From the NCBI GenBank assembly GCA_034189195.1, contig JAXHVI010000035.1, positions 1 to 28,685 of the forward strand: a stretch of DNA of 28,685 bases. Reading direction: 5' to 3'. The notes beneath the pieces were generated by a model. It did not search any database. It was not told the DNA's origin and saw only the letters and a program-made list of their open reading frames with translations. A program made the translations under genes and the position numbers. Below, one piece after another: positions 13,221 through 21,542 of the stretch. Position 1 is the stretch's first letter; every line of letters starts with the position of its first letter. The stretch is from Desulfosudis sp034189195. Its GTDB lineage: Bacteria; Desulfobacterota; Desulfobacteria; Desulfobacterales; Desulfosudaceae.

Positions 13221-14933
13221 ATGGAAAACGGTATTGCCCCCCCTCATGGCGGACGGTTGATCAACCTGGTGGCCGATGAGTCAAGGATCGCCAAGTTGAA
13301 GGAACAGGCCCTGAACCTGGAAGAGATCGTATTGAGCGGCCGCCAGCTCTGTGATTTCGATATGCTGGCCACCGGTGTTTTTTCCCCGCTTTCCAGGTTC
13401 ATGACCCGGGCCGATTATGAGGCCGTTGTGGCGCAAATGCGGCTGGCATCGGGAGATCTGTTCCCCCTGCCGGTGTGTCTGGATGTTTCAAGCGAACGTG
13501 CCAGAACCCTGGCGCCGGGACAGGCCGTGGCCCTGCGGGACCAGGAGGGACTGCTGCTGGCGGTGATGCACATTACCGACGTGTGGCAGCCGGACCGGGA
13601 GCACGAGGCCCGGGCGGTATACGGCACCACCGACTGCGCCCATCCCGGCGTTCACCACCTGCTGCGATGCTGCGGTGAATATTATGTGGGCGGTACCATG
13701 GAGGTGGTGCAACTGCCCATCTACCTGGATTCCCGGCAGCTTCGCAAAAGCCCGGCAGAGGTCCGGGAGCTTTATCGCAAACTGTCGTGGCAACGGGTGA
13801 TCGGGTTTCACACGCGCCAGCCCGTTCACCGGCTTCAGTTCGAGATGACCATCCGGGCCATGCGTAATGCAAGGGCCAACCTGCTCTGCCTGCCCAGCGT
13901 GGGCATGACCGACCCCGACGATGTGGACCATTATACACGGGTCCGGTGTTACAAACGGGTGGCTGAACGTTATCCCCCTGACTCGTTTCTGCTCAACCTG
14001 GTGCCCATGGCCATGCGCATGGCCGGGCCCAGGGAGGCCCTGCTGCATCTGATTGTGGCCAGGAACTTCGGCTGCTCCGGATTTATTGTCGGCCCGGACC
14101 ATGCCAGCCCCCCCCATCCGGATAATGGCGCGGCGTTTTATGAAAAGGACCAGGCCTGCCGGCTGCTTGAAACCCATGCCGGAGAACTGGACATGGAGGT
14201 GATCGTATTTAACGAGATCGTCTACCTTCCTTTTGAGGATGAGTTTGTTCCCGCGGACCAGGTGGCCGATGGCACACAGTATGTTTCCATGCCGGGGTCG
14301 CTGATCCGGCGGCGCATGCGGGCCGGCAAAACCATTCCCGACTGGGCCACTTTTCCGGAGGTGCTTGAGGAACTGGAGCGGGCCTGCCCGCCACCGGCCC
14401 GGCAGGGGTTTACCGTGTTTCTTACCGGCCTTTCCGGAGCCGGCAAGTCCACCATCGCCAAGGTTCTTTATTCCCGGTTTTTGGAGATCGGTACCCGGCC
14501 GGTGACCCTTCTGGACGGCGACATCGTGCGGCACAACCTTTCCAGTGAGCTGACCTTTTCAAAGGAACACCGTGATATTAATGTGAAGCGGATCGGGTTT
14601 GTGGCCAGTGAGATCACCAAGAACCGGGGCATCGCCATCTGCGCGCCCATTGCGCCCTATGCCGCCACCCGGGTCGATGTGCGGCGGGTCGTTGAGGCTT
14701 ATGGCGGATTTTTCGAGGTCCACGTGGCCACCCCTATTGAAGAGTGTGAAAAACGCGATCGCAAGGGCATGTACGCCAGGGCCAGGGCCGGCAAGATCAA
14801 GGGGTTTACCGGCGTGGATGACCCTTACCAGGCGCCGGTCTGCCCGGACCTGAAGATCGACACCACGGACATGACCCCGGACGAGGCGGCCCAGGCCATT
14901 CTGCTGTTTCTCGGCGAAAAGGGATATATATAA
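13221..14933 (+). CDS. Sat-CysC fusion: APS kinase with divergent ATP-sulfurylase domain
   Basis: A 570-residue fusion. Residues about 1-390 resemble ATP sulfurylase, which makes adenylylsulfate (APS). Residues about 395-570 are an APS kinase, which makes PAPS. The kinase half looks intact: P-loop GLSGAGKST (403-411), LLDGDIVR, CAPIAPYAATR and KGFTGVDDPYQAP. The sulfurylase half deviates at family signatures. The usual QTRNPxHRAH reads HTRQPVHRLQ (197-206). The usual GRDHAGPG reads GPDHASPP (291-298). The DVDHYTRVRCYK segment and overall fold are retained. It may have weak, altered or no sulfurylase activity and act mainly as a PAPS-forming kinase. Its place after rfbBAC suggests PAPS for sulfated polysaccharide rather than dissimilatory sulfate activation. 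The start at 13221 has a GGAG site. Confidence 0.85.
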   Translation: MENGIAPPHGGRLINLVADESRIAKLKEQALNLEEIVLSGRQLCDFDMLATGVFSPLSRFMTRADYEAVVAQMRLASGDLFPLPVCLDVSSERARTLAPGQAVALRDQEGLLLAVMHITDVWQPDREHEARAVYGTTDCAHPGVHHLLRCCGEYYVGGTMEVVQLPIYLDSRQLRKSPAEVRELYRKLSWQRVIGFHTRQPVHRLQFEMTIRAMRNARANLLCLPSVGMTDPDDVDHYTRVRCYKRVAERYPPDSFLLNLVPMAMRMAGPREALLHLIVARNFGCSGFIVGPDHASPPHPDNGAAFYEKDQACRLLETHAGELDMEVIVFNEIVYLPFEDEFVPADQVADGTQYVSMPGSLIRRRMRAGKTIPDWATFPEVLEELERACPPPARQGFTVFLTGLSGAGKSTIAKVLYSRFLEIGTRPVTLLDGDIVRHNLSSELTFSKEHRDINVKRIGFVASEITKNRGIAICAPIAPYAATRVDVRRVVEAYGGFFEVHVATPIEECEKRDRKGMYARARAGKIKGFTGVDDPYQAPVCPDLKIDTTDMTPDEAAQAILLFLGEKGYI

Positions 14934-14961
14934 TCGTCAGAGGTGTTTCGTCTGATGTATT

Positions 14962-15615
14962 TCATTTTTCCCCGGTTTCAACAATCCGGCACACATCGGC
15001 AATAATTTCTTCGGAGATCTGCTGCATGGCCCGGCTCATGGCCTCGGCAAAGGCCCGGGGATGGTTCCGCACGCAGGGCCCTGACGCATGGTAGCTTTTT
15101 TGAAGTGCAGCGGCGCTGTTCGTGCCGCCGTTACCGAACGGGGCGGTCACGGTCATAGCCAGCACAAGTTCGGCCTGCCAGGGGTCGGTGGTATCGTTTT
15201 CCAGAAATGTTTCGATGTGACCTTCGATATGATAAGCCATGAAAGCAGGAGCGGCCGGGCCGAAAACAGCGGCAAATTTTCCGGACTGCCTCAGGTCTCT
15301 TGCCAGCAGGTGGCTGACCATGTCGGCCGGCGCCGTGTGCCACCGGTGATACACGTAGGCGTCGGTCTGGAAAGGTTGTTTTTTGTAGATCATGGCGGTG
15401 GTGGCGTAGAGGGGATCGGCGGAGAACCGGTCCACGCGGATCGCCGGCGCCGACGGGCCGGTTCCGGCCGGCGCCGGCGGATCATATTCCAGAATGTAAT
15501 AGGCGGTCTGTATAGGAGGCTGGGTCAGGCTCGACAGGTTGATGCAGCCGGCGGCCACCAGGGCCAGTGCCCCGAAAACAAGGCATCGCGCAAATGGGAT
15601 GTGACGGACGTTCAT
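14962..15615 (-). CDS. PqiC/ABC-transport auxiliary lipoprotein of the Mla-type operon
   Basis: A 217-residue predicted lipoprotein. The ATG at 15615 is chosen over an in-frame TTG at 15639 because a GGAG lies 8 nt upstream of it and it gives a clean signal peptide (MNVRH, hydrophobic stretch, lipobox VAAGC with Cys24). The mature part (YYILEYDPP, IRVDRFSADPLYATTAMIY) matches the ABC_trans_aux (DUF330, PqiC-like) family. Those outer-membrane lipoproteins accompany MCE transporters and help move lipids between the membranes. It is the last gene of the operon, 33 bp after mlaD, and converges on sat-cysC. Confidence 0.85.
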   Translation of the reverse strand: MNVRHIPFARCLVFGALALVAAGCINLSSLTQPPIQTAYYILEYDPPAPAGTGPSAPAIRVDRFSADPLYATTAMIYKKQPFQTDAYVYHRWHTAPADMVSHLLARDLRQSGKFAAVFGPAAPAFMAYHIEGHIETFLENDTTDPWQAELVLAMTVTAPFGNGGTNSAAALQKSYHASGPCVRNHPRAFAEAMSRAMQQISEEIIADVCRIVETGEK

Positions 15616-15648
15616 GTGGATAGCACTCCATGGCGGCAAAAAGGTTGT

Positions 15649-16614
15649 CTATGGCGTATCATAAGGCTCAATGTTCTTCTCCGGCAGGGGGGCCGCGAAA
15701 AAGAGCTGGGAAGGCTGGCTGGCGCCTTTGGCGGTCATCTGTCGCAGGTTGCTGCTGATCTCCTCAAGATGGGAGATGGTGACCAGCAGACGGTTCTCAA
15801 AAGTGTCGAGGCGGGTATCGGCCCGTCCCAGCATGGCTGCCCCGGTGGTTGTGATCTCCCGGATTTGGGTCATGGCCGCTTTCATGTTGACAATGATGTC
15901 GCCGAGCTCCTTTTCGTTGGCCGTGATCAGGTCGTCCACCCGGGTGGCGGCCTGGCTGGCCCGGGATGTAAATGTGTTCAGGCCGGGAGCCGCTGACTCA
16001 AAGGAGGAGATTACCCGGTTGGCGTTCAAAATAGCGGTGTCCAGACGATCGGAGATGGTCTTGACCCGGGCGTCGGCCAGGGTTTTGTTGATCGCCGCCA
16101 GGGTCTCTTTCAACCCTTCGGATATGGTTGCCAATTCGAGCCCCTTGAGCTGTTCCACCACCTCGGTTACGCCCCCCAGCAACTCGCGGATGTCGGAGGG
16201 GCGGGTGGGAATAACGGGATAGGCGGAGGCATGGGACGGAGTGGGAAGCAGGACCGATTCCCCCGGTTTTTTCAGGTCGATCTCCACAAACATGATACCC
16301 GTGATGCCGATGGACTTGAGCTGTGCAATGGTATCGGTGCCCGGCTTCCAGTCCGGGTCAATCCGCAGTATCACCTCAATGAGCCGGTCGTCCTTTGATA
16401 TGCGGATGTCGTGGACCTGACCGATGGAGACCCCCCGGTACTTGACCGGTGAGTCCTTGTTCAGGCCCTGGACCGATTCGTCAAAATAGGTTACGTAGAG
16501 GCTGCCCTTCTGGAAATAGCTGGTGGCCCCCACGTAGATAACGGTGGCAGCGGTAGCGGCGATGCCGATAATCAGAAACAGGCCCACGATAAAGTTGGTC
16601 CGCATTGAGGCCAT
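15649..16614 (-). CDS. mlaD: MCE-domain periplasmic lipid-binding protein (MlaD-like)
   Basis: The protein is 321 residues with an N-terminal membrane anchor (about 8-30) and an MCE domain (about 38-115: SLYVTYFDESVQGLNKDSPV, KYRGVSIGQV, GITGIMFVEIDL). A long, helical, largely coiled C-terminal region follows (about 150-300). MlaD-type proteins form a hexameric ring on the periplasmic side of MlaFE and carry phospholipid. At 321 residues it is much longer than E. coli MlaD (about 180), which is common in this lineage; the helical tail could form a tunnel or reach the lipoprotein partner. The first ATG (16614) is preferred because AAGGA lies about 10 nt upstream. Confidence 0.9.
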   Translation of the reverse strand: MASMRTNFIVGLFLIIGIAATAATVIYVGATSYFQKGSLYVTYFDESVQGLNKDSPVKYRGVSIGQVHDIRISKDDRLIEVILRIDPDWKPGTDTIAQLKSIGITGIMFVEIDLKKPGESVLLPTPSHASAYPVIPTRPSDIRELLGGVTEVVEQLKGLELATISEGLKETLAAINKTLADARVKTISDRLDTAILNANRVISSFESAAPGLNTFTSRASQAATRVDDLITANEKELGDIIVNMKAAMTQIREITTTGAAMLGRADTRLDTFENRLLVTISHLEEISSNLRQMTAKGASQPSQLFFAAPLPEKNIEPYDTP

Positions 16615-16661
16615 GCAGCATATTCCTTACGCTTGTTGTGCTTCCCGCCCGGCGTGTGCCG

Positions 16662-17423
16662 TCAGACGGTCTGCCAGCCGGTTGTTCCGGGCCTGGGCTG
16701 CCGGTTAAAAAACTGTTTTACAAAAGGGTCGTTGCATTCATTTTTCAGGAATTCCGGCGTTCCTTCGGCGATAATGCCCTTTTTTGCCTTGCCCAGCATG
16801 ATGACCCGCCTGGTCAGGGTAAAGACGCTGGCAAGGTCATGGGTCACCACCACCATGGTTGTACCAGAACTCCGGTTGATATGCAAAATCAGTTCGTCGA
16901 TCTCCGCCGCACTGACCGGATCGAGCCCGGAAGACGGTTCGTCCAGAAACAGGATCGAAGGGCTCAGGGCCAGTGCCCGGGCCATGGCCGCCTTTTTTTT
17001 CATGCCGCCGCTGAGTTCGGATGGCAGGTGGTTTTCGAACCCGGCAAGCCCCACCATTCCCAGCTTCATGCGTATAATTTTTTCGATGGCGCTCCTGTCA
17101 AGATCGGTATAGGCGGCAATGGGCAGGGCGATGTTTTCCCCCACGGTCATGGAGCCGAACAGGGCGTTGTTCTGAAACAGGACCCCGACCTTTTTTGTGA
17201 TGGCGTGTCGGGTCGGGGGCGCGCCTTCCAGGAACACGGTCCCCGATGAGGGCTTTGCCAGTCCGATCAGGATGCGCATCAGCGTGGTTTTTCCGCAACC
17301 GCTTTCGCCGATGATCACCACGATTTCATGCCTGTAGATGGAAAGGTTCACATCGTCGAGTACCACGGCGGCGCCGAACCGGGCACGAATGCTTCTGGTT
17401 TCGATGATTTTTTCCGCAGCCAT
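16662..17423 (-). CDS. mlaF: MlaF-like ABC transporter ATPase
   Basis: A 253-residue ATPase subunit with all the ABC motifs: Walker A GESGCGKTT (39-47), Q-loop Q84, signature LSGGMKKKAAMARAL (from 137), Walker B ILFLDEPSSGLD (from 157) and H-loop VVVTHD. It would power phospholipid transport together with the MlaE permease encoded directly upstream (1 nt between that stop and this start). It resembles MlaF/Ttg2A rather than solute importers in its LFxxMTVxENIALP region. A 47-bp gap leads to mlaD. Confidence 0.93.
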   Translation of the reverse strand: MAAEKIIETRSIRARFGAAVVLDDVNLSIYRHEIVVIIGESGCGKTTLMRILIGLAKPSSGTVFLEGAPPTRHAITKKVGVLFQNNALFGSMTVGENIALPIAAYTDLDRSAIEKIIRMKLGMVGLAGFENHLPSELSGGMKKKAAMARALALSPSILFLDEPSSGLDPVSAAEIDELILHINRSSGTTMVVVTHDLASVFTLTRRVIMLGKAKKGIIAEGTPEFLKNECNDPFVKQFFNRQPRPGTTGWQTV

Positions 17424-17424
17424 A

Positions 17425-18582
17425 TTATCCCCAGTAAAGCCGAATCAGTGCCACCACCGAGTCGGCCAGTATGATAAAAAAGATGCCGGTGACAACGGCC
17501 GATGTGGCGGCGCCACCCACCGACGCGGCCCCGCCCCGGACCTGGAATCCCCGAAGACAGCCGATGACGGCGATGAGAAGGGCGAATATGCCGCTTTTGG
17601 CAAGGGCCCACAGCACATCGTCAATGAAAAGTGCGTCCGACACGCCTTCCAGGTAGGGTCCCATCTGAAGGTTCAGCAGGGTCACGCACACCACCAGGCC
17701 GCCCATCAGGGCAAAGATCACCGAGCAGACGGTGAGAATGGGAAGCACCACCACCAGGGCCGTGATCCGCGGTATTGCCAGGAACAGGGTGGGGTCGAAC
17801 CCCATGCTGATCAGCGCGTCCACCTCCTCGGATATTTTCATGGTGCCGATCTCCGCCGCATAGGCGGACCCGGTGCGGCCGGCAACGACGATGGCGGTCA
17901 TCGTGGGACCGATCTCCGCCACCATGGCAAAGGTGATCATGGCCGGGATATAGATATCGCCTCCCAGTTTTGTCAACTGCACCGATGAAACAAAAGCCGA
18001 AATCAGGCCGATGATGATGCCGATAAGACCGATGATGGGAATCGCGTCCACACCGTCCCTTCTGATCAGTTCAATGGTGTCGGCCATTCGGAAAGAGCGG
18101 GGGGAAAAGAGCGCGCGCAGGAAGGCAAACAGTATCGACCCCACAAAGGCGATGGAGGAGTCGACCCGCTTGATGCCGCCGATCACCGTGTTGCCCACCT
18201 CTGGAATGACATCCAGCAGCCCGTGGCTGGATGAGGCATGGGGAGGCGCCGCATTCAGATCTGCTATGCCGGAAAAAAGCTGAAAGAGCCGTTGCGCCTG
18301 ACCGGTCACCTGGACGACCACCACCTCGCATCCTTTTTGTGTGGCAACGCTTTTGAAGTTTTCGACAGCCAGCACACCAAAATCATCCACGCTGGTGATG
18401 TCGGCCAGGTCCAGGCGTATGGGACAGGCCCCCTGACGGCGCTCAAGAATTTTATGAAGATCAGCGGAAAGGGATTGGTGGGAGTCGATGGTCAGGGCGC
18501 CTGAGACATGAATCGTGATACCGCTGCCAGAATCCTCATCAACCCGAAGACGGGCGGTGGGCCTCTCTGTGGCGTCCGGCAT
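17425..18582 (-). CDS. mlaE: MlaE-type permease with fused N-terminal STAS (MlaB-like) domain
   Basis: A 385-residue protein. Residues about 12-105 form a STAS domain (ITIHVSGALTIDSHQ, then IRLDLADITSVDDFGVLAV), equivalent to the separate MlaB subunit of E. coli. Residues about 125-385 are the MlaE permease: five or so membrane helices, the conserved MVAEIGPTMTAIVVAGRTGSA and AEIGTMKISEEVDALISMG loops, and a C-terminal GGAASVGGAATSAVV helix. The fusion fixes a 1:1 STAS:permease ratio and is known in other proteobacteria. GGGAGG lies before the ATG. No mlaC (periplasmic shuttle) or mlaA gene is present here. Confidence 0.93.
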   Translation of the reverse strand: MPDATERPTARLRVDEDSGSGITIHVSGALTIDSHQSLSADLHKILERRQGACPIRLDLADITSVDDFGVLAVENFKSVATQKGCEVVVVQVTGQAQRLFQLFSGIADLNAAPPHASSSHGLLDVIPEVGNTVIGGIKRVDSSIAFVGSILFAFLRALFSPRSFRMADTIELIRRDGVDAIPIIGLIGIIIGLISAFVSSVQLTKLGGDIYIPAMITFAMVAEIGPTMTAIVVAGRTGSAYAAEIGTMKISEEVDALISMGFDPTLFLAIPRITALVVVLPILTVCSVIFALMGGLVVCVTLLNLQMGPYLEGVSDALFIDDVLWALAKSGIFALLIAVIGCLRGFQVRGGAASVGGAATSAVVTGIFFIILADSVVALIRLYWG

Positions 18583-18614
18583 GGTCCTCCCTCATGGTTC
18601 CCCGCAATACCCGG

Positions 18615-18803
18615 TTACACGGCAGCATAATGATTGAAGCAGGATATCCCCTCGGCCAGGACGGCCTGGACCCTGTCCAGGACCGGACAGGCTTCACAAC
18701 AGCGGGGCAGCTCTTTTCGCTGGTGGCAGTCCCGGCATGGGCTTTTGATAAAATAACCTATTTCAAAGTCAAACTTGTTTCTGTTGGCAAAGATTTCGTA
18801 CAT
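18615..18803 (-). CDS. Cysteine-rich 62-residue protein heading the Mla operon
   Basis: A small ORF between a good candidate promoter and the STAS-MlaE gene, ending 32 bp before its start. The protein has six cysteines in an ordered pattern: C23-x2-C26, C35-C36-x2-C39-P, and C55. This could bind Zn or an Fe-S cluster, and the Cys spacing is not what random sequence would give. There is no signal peptide or membrane segment. The ribosome site is weak (CGGA about 12 nt upstream). I do not recognise a named family. It could be a real small metal-binding protein, a regulatory leader, or a fortuitous ORF. Confidence 0.5.
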   Translation of the reverse strand: MYEIFANRNKFDFEIGYFIKSPCRDCHQRKELPRCCEACPVLDRVQAVLAEGISCFNHYAAV

Positions 18804-18844
18804 GTTAAATACATTCCGCTTTGAGTGAGCATGGCGTGCTTTTT

Positions 18845-18873
18845 TCTATACCACGGCTTGAAACGAATGTAAA
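18845..18873 (-). promoter_or_regulatory. Candidate sigma70 promoter of the Mla operon
   Basis: On the minus strand TTTACA (18868-18873) and TATAGA (18845-18850) are 17 nt apart. They lie about 40 nt upstream of the cysteine-rich ORF and would transcribe that ORF and the four Mla-type genes. The rest of the spacer up to 18996 contains no recognisable gene or strong terminator for the glp operon. Confidence 0.45.
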
Positions 18874-18996
18874 ACCGGCGGGAAGGTCCCGGGCGATTAC
18901 CGTTCTCCCCGGCCGTTTATCGCCAGCCGTTCGGACAGAATTCTTATTCATCATGGGCGTCTGTCCAATTGTTTGTTCCCGGATATCGTTTTCATA

Positions 18997-20199
18997 TCAG
19001 GGTTTTGCCAGGGCCATGGCCAGCACCGATACCGGGTGCAGGACCTGAAGACCGGTATGGGCCTCGATCTGCCACTTGCAGGATTCGCAGTCGGTAATCA
19101 CCACGTCCGGGGCGATTGCCCGAATCTGGCGGAACAGGGGTTGGCCGATGTCTTCGGCAAGGGTTTCAAACTCTTTTTTAAACCCGTAGGTGCCGGCCAG
19201 GCCGCAGCACTCCGAATGAAGCAGTGTCAGGTGCAGGCCGGGAATGCGGCGAAGCACTTCAATGGTGTACATGACCCCGCCGGTCCGCTCCAGGTGGCAG
19301 GGGGAGTGGTAGGCGGCGGTCAGGTTCAGCGGTTTTAATGCCGGCAGGTTGCCGGCCTTAAACTTTTTGTAGAGAAACCGGGTGATAAATTCGATACGGC
19401 CGTCAATGGCCGATGTGTCCATGTCCAGCAGCTCGGGGTAGTCCTGCTGCACCGTGAGAATGCACGAGGATGAGGAAAAAACGATTTTCCGGTCTGTCCC
19501 TTTTGCCGCGGCTGCCAGGCTTTGAATGTTGGCATTCGCGTTTTTCCTTGCCCTGGTCAGGTTGCCGGCCGCGATCAGCGGCACCCCACAGCACTTCTGG
19601 GCCGGGGCGATTACCCCGATGTTCATGGCGTTGAGCACCGCCACCACGTTCCGGCCCAGATCGTGAAAATTGTAGTTGACATAGCAGCCGTAAAAATAGA
19701 GGACCTGTTCGGAAAAGGCTTTCTGAATTCGGGCCTGGGCCTTGAGTTCGCCGGCAAACCGGCCGGAGGCGTAAGCAGGGAAACGGACTTTTGCGGAGAT
19801 GTTTAAAAACAGGCCCAGCAGCGCCTTCACCGGGCCAAGGCCCAGCAGGAAGTTGGCGAGCCGGGCGAGCCGGGTGGCGAAAAATCCAGCCAGGTCGGTA
19901 TGGGTCAGCAGAAAATTACGGACCCGGTGGCGTTTTTTGAGCCGGGTGCTTCTTGCCAGGGAGATAAAATCGGTGATGCGCACCCCCGAAGGGCAAACCG
20001 TTTCGCACCGCTTGCAGTTGTTGCAGTAGGCCAGAGAGCTGTCCGCCAGAAAAGGGGTCTTGATGCGCATGCGTTCGGCATCCGGGCCGGAATACTTGGG
20101 CCCCGGATAAAGCGGGGTCACCCGGGCCACAGGGCAGTAGGCGGTGCACACGGTACATTTGATACAGCGGTCAAAACTGGTGTTGTCAAGATCGATCAT
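18997..20199 (-). CDS. glpC: Anaerobic glycerol-3-phosphate dehydrogenase subunit C
   Basis: The protein is 400 residues from the ATG at 20199, which overlaps the glpB stop by 4 nt; a longer frame to 20304 runs into glpB and is rejected. Two [4Fe-4S] motifs are seen: C12-x2-C15-x2-C18-x3-C22-P and C59-x2-C62-x2-C65-x3-C69-P. Two cysteine-rich domains follow (YFYGCYVNYNFHDLG...KCCGVPL and YHSPCHLERTGG...ECCGLAGTYG). GlpC is the membrane-associated Fe-S subunit that passes electrons from GlpAB to menaquinone. It is the last gene of the operon. Confidence 0.93.
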   Translation of the reverse strand: MIDLDNTSFDRCIKCTVCTAYCPVARVTPLYPGPKYSGPDAERMRIKTPFLADSSLAYCNNCKRCETVCPSGVRITDFISLARSTRLKKRHRVRNFLLTHTDLAGFFATRLARLANFLLGLGPVKALLGLFLNISAKVRFPAYASGRFAGELKAQARIQKAFSEQVLYFYGCYVNYNFHDLGRNVVAVLNAMNIGVIAPAQKCCGVPLIAAGNLTRARKNANANIQSLAAAAKGTDRKIVFSSSSCILTVQQDYPELLDMDTSAIDGRIEFITRFLYKKFKAGNLPALKPLNLTAAYHSPCHLERTGGVMYTIEVLRRIPGLHLTLLHSECCGLAGTYGFKKEFETLAEDIGQPLFRQIRAIAPDVVITDCESCKWQIEAHTGLQVLHPVSVLAMALAKP

Positions 20200-21542
20200 G
20201 GCAAATCCGGATAGCCCTGGCGCTGGCGGGTGGCCGAACAGATGCCCCGGGCGATGCGCAGGCCCGTCACATAGCCGGTGGCAACGGCCACGCCGCCGCC
20301 GCACCCCTGGGTGACCGGGTCGTAGCCGGACAGCACCGCACCCGTGCAGAAAAGATTTTCCACGGTCTTTCCCGCCGGGGTCTTCGGATGGAACGCGTCA
20401 TCCGTGATGACCCCGGCGGAAAGAAACGCATGCCCCCCAGGGGCAAAAAAGTTTTCCGATCCCAGGCAGCGGGCTTCAGGGGACCGGGCCAGGGCCAGGT
20501 TGAAGACCCGCTCCTCGATATGGTCAAACCGGCTGACAAGGCCTCCTGAAAAGAAACTACCGGTGGACAGCACATAAAATTCGGCTGTAAGGGTGTCGTT
20601 CTGGTTTTTTGTGCGGATGGCGGTTACACGGCCGTCGGCGATGGTCCCCTTTTCCGCGGTTTCCCGCTGGATAAAGACGCCACCCATGGCCGCGAACCGG
20701 GACTTGAGGGCATTGTCCAGCCGCATGCCCGGCATGGAGGGGGGAAGGGTGGGCACTTCGTAAATGATTTTTCCGGTTTTTTCGCACAGCCGGTCAAGCA
20801 CCGCGTTGTGGCGTTCAATTCCCAGCACCGCCGGAAGCCCAACGATATCGGCGTCCGGGCAGGCCGTTGTGATGAGACGGGCCATTTCATCCGGGTCCAT
20901 GGTGTCAAATATCCGGGCGATGTCGATGGAGCGCATGCCATGGACCGGTGAAGGGCTTTTTTCTTTTTCCGGCAGCCGAATCTCGGCGCATTGAATGTCG
21001 CAGGCGGAAAAGAGCTTGTGCCGTTTGAGGTTGGCGGCGGCCAGGCCGGGGTGAAAGTCCCGAAAGCCGTGAATGTTCATGATGGTAATGGCCGGGGTAC
21101 GGTCGATGACCGACCTTATTTCCTGGTTGAAAACGCTTCGCTGGGAAAAGAAGGTGGGCTTCAAGGTACCCAGGGCCGTGACGTGAAAGTGGTTGCGGGA
21201 ACAGTTTTCATGAAGGGGAAGGCCGGCCCCGGCCATTTCCTGCCTGAAAAAGGCCAGGGCCTCTTTTATGGTGTCGATGCCGCACCGCGCGTAGGGATGT
21301 TCCGGGTGCACGTCGATAAACCGGGGCAGGGCATCAAGGGGGTCGGCCACAACGGCGGCTTCGGGAAAATATCCCAGCAGGTCCACTGAGCCGGATGAAA
21401 AGTGAAGGGCACTCATGCCTGAGGAAAGAATGGCGCAGGAGAGTCCCTCTGCAAGGCACGTGATGCCGCAGGCAAGACCTGACAGTCCTCCGCCGATGAT
21501 CAGACAGTCGTAGTCGGTGCCGCTATTCAAATTCGTCCGCAA
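20196..21542 (-). CDS. glpB: Anaerobic glycerol-3-phosphate dehydrogenase subunit B
   Basis: The protein is about 448 residues. The N-terminal DYDCLIIGGGLSGLACG is an FAD-binding Rossmann motif, and STGSFFSGGLVSRFD plus GCGGGVAVATGYVTG near the C-terminus match GlpB. The subunit mediates electron flow from GlpA to GlpC. The start is uncertain. The frame is open to a TTG at 21578, but an AGAAGGGG site favours the TTG at 21542, and another TTG at 21530 would overlap the glpA stop. There is no ATG option, so non-AUG, coupled initiation is likely. Confidence 0.88.
   Translation of the reverse strand: MRTNLNSGTDYDCLIIGGGLSGLACGITCLAEGLSCAILSSGMSALHFSSGSVDLLGYFPEAAVVADPLDALPRFIDVHPEHPYARCGIDTIKEALAFFRQEMAGAGLPLHENCSRNHFHVTALGTLKPTFFSQRSVFNQEIRSVIDRTPAITIMNIHGFRDFHPGLAAANLKRHKLFSACDIQCAEIRLPEKEKSPSPVHGMRSIDIARIFDTMDPDEMARLITTACPDADIVGLPAVLGIERHNAVLDRLCEKTGKIIYEVPTLPPSMPGMRLDNALKSRFAAMGGVFIQRETAEKGTIADGRVTAIRTKNQNDTLTAEFYVLSTGSFFSGGLVSRFDHIEERVFNLALARSPEARCLGSENFFAPGGHAFLSAGVITDDAFHPKTPAGKTVENLFCTGAVLSGYDPVTQGCGGGVAVATGYVTGLRIARGICSATRQRQGYPDLP

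Noticed and set aside
14938..14972. Weak TCAGA/TCTGA hairpin followed by T-rich DNA between the convergent sat-cysC and lipoprotein genes as a bidirectional terminator
   Set aside because: The stem is only 5 bp and the T-rich part overlaps the end of the lipoprotein gene; too weak to annotate.
18997..20304. Extended glpC reading frame beginning at 20304
   Set aside because: The first 35 codons are arginine-rich shadow of glpB; the ATG at 20199 overlapping the glpB stop and leading into IDLDNTSFDRC is the natural start.
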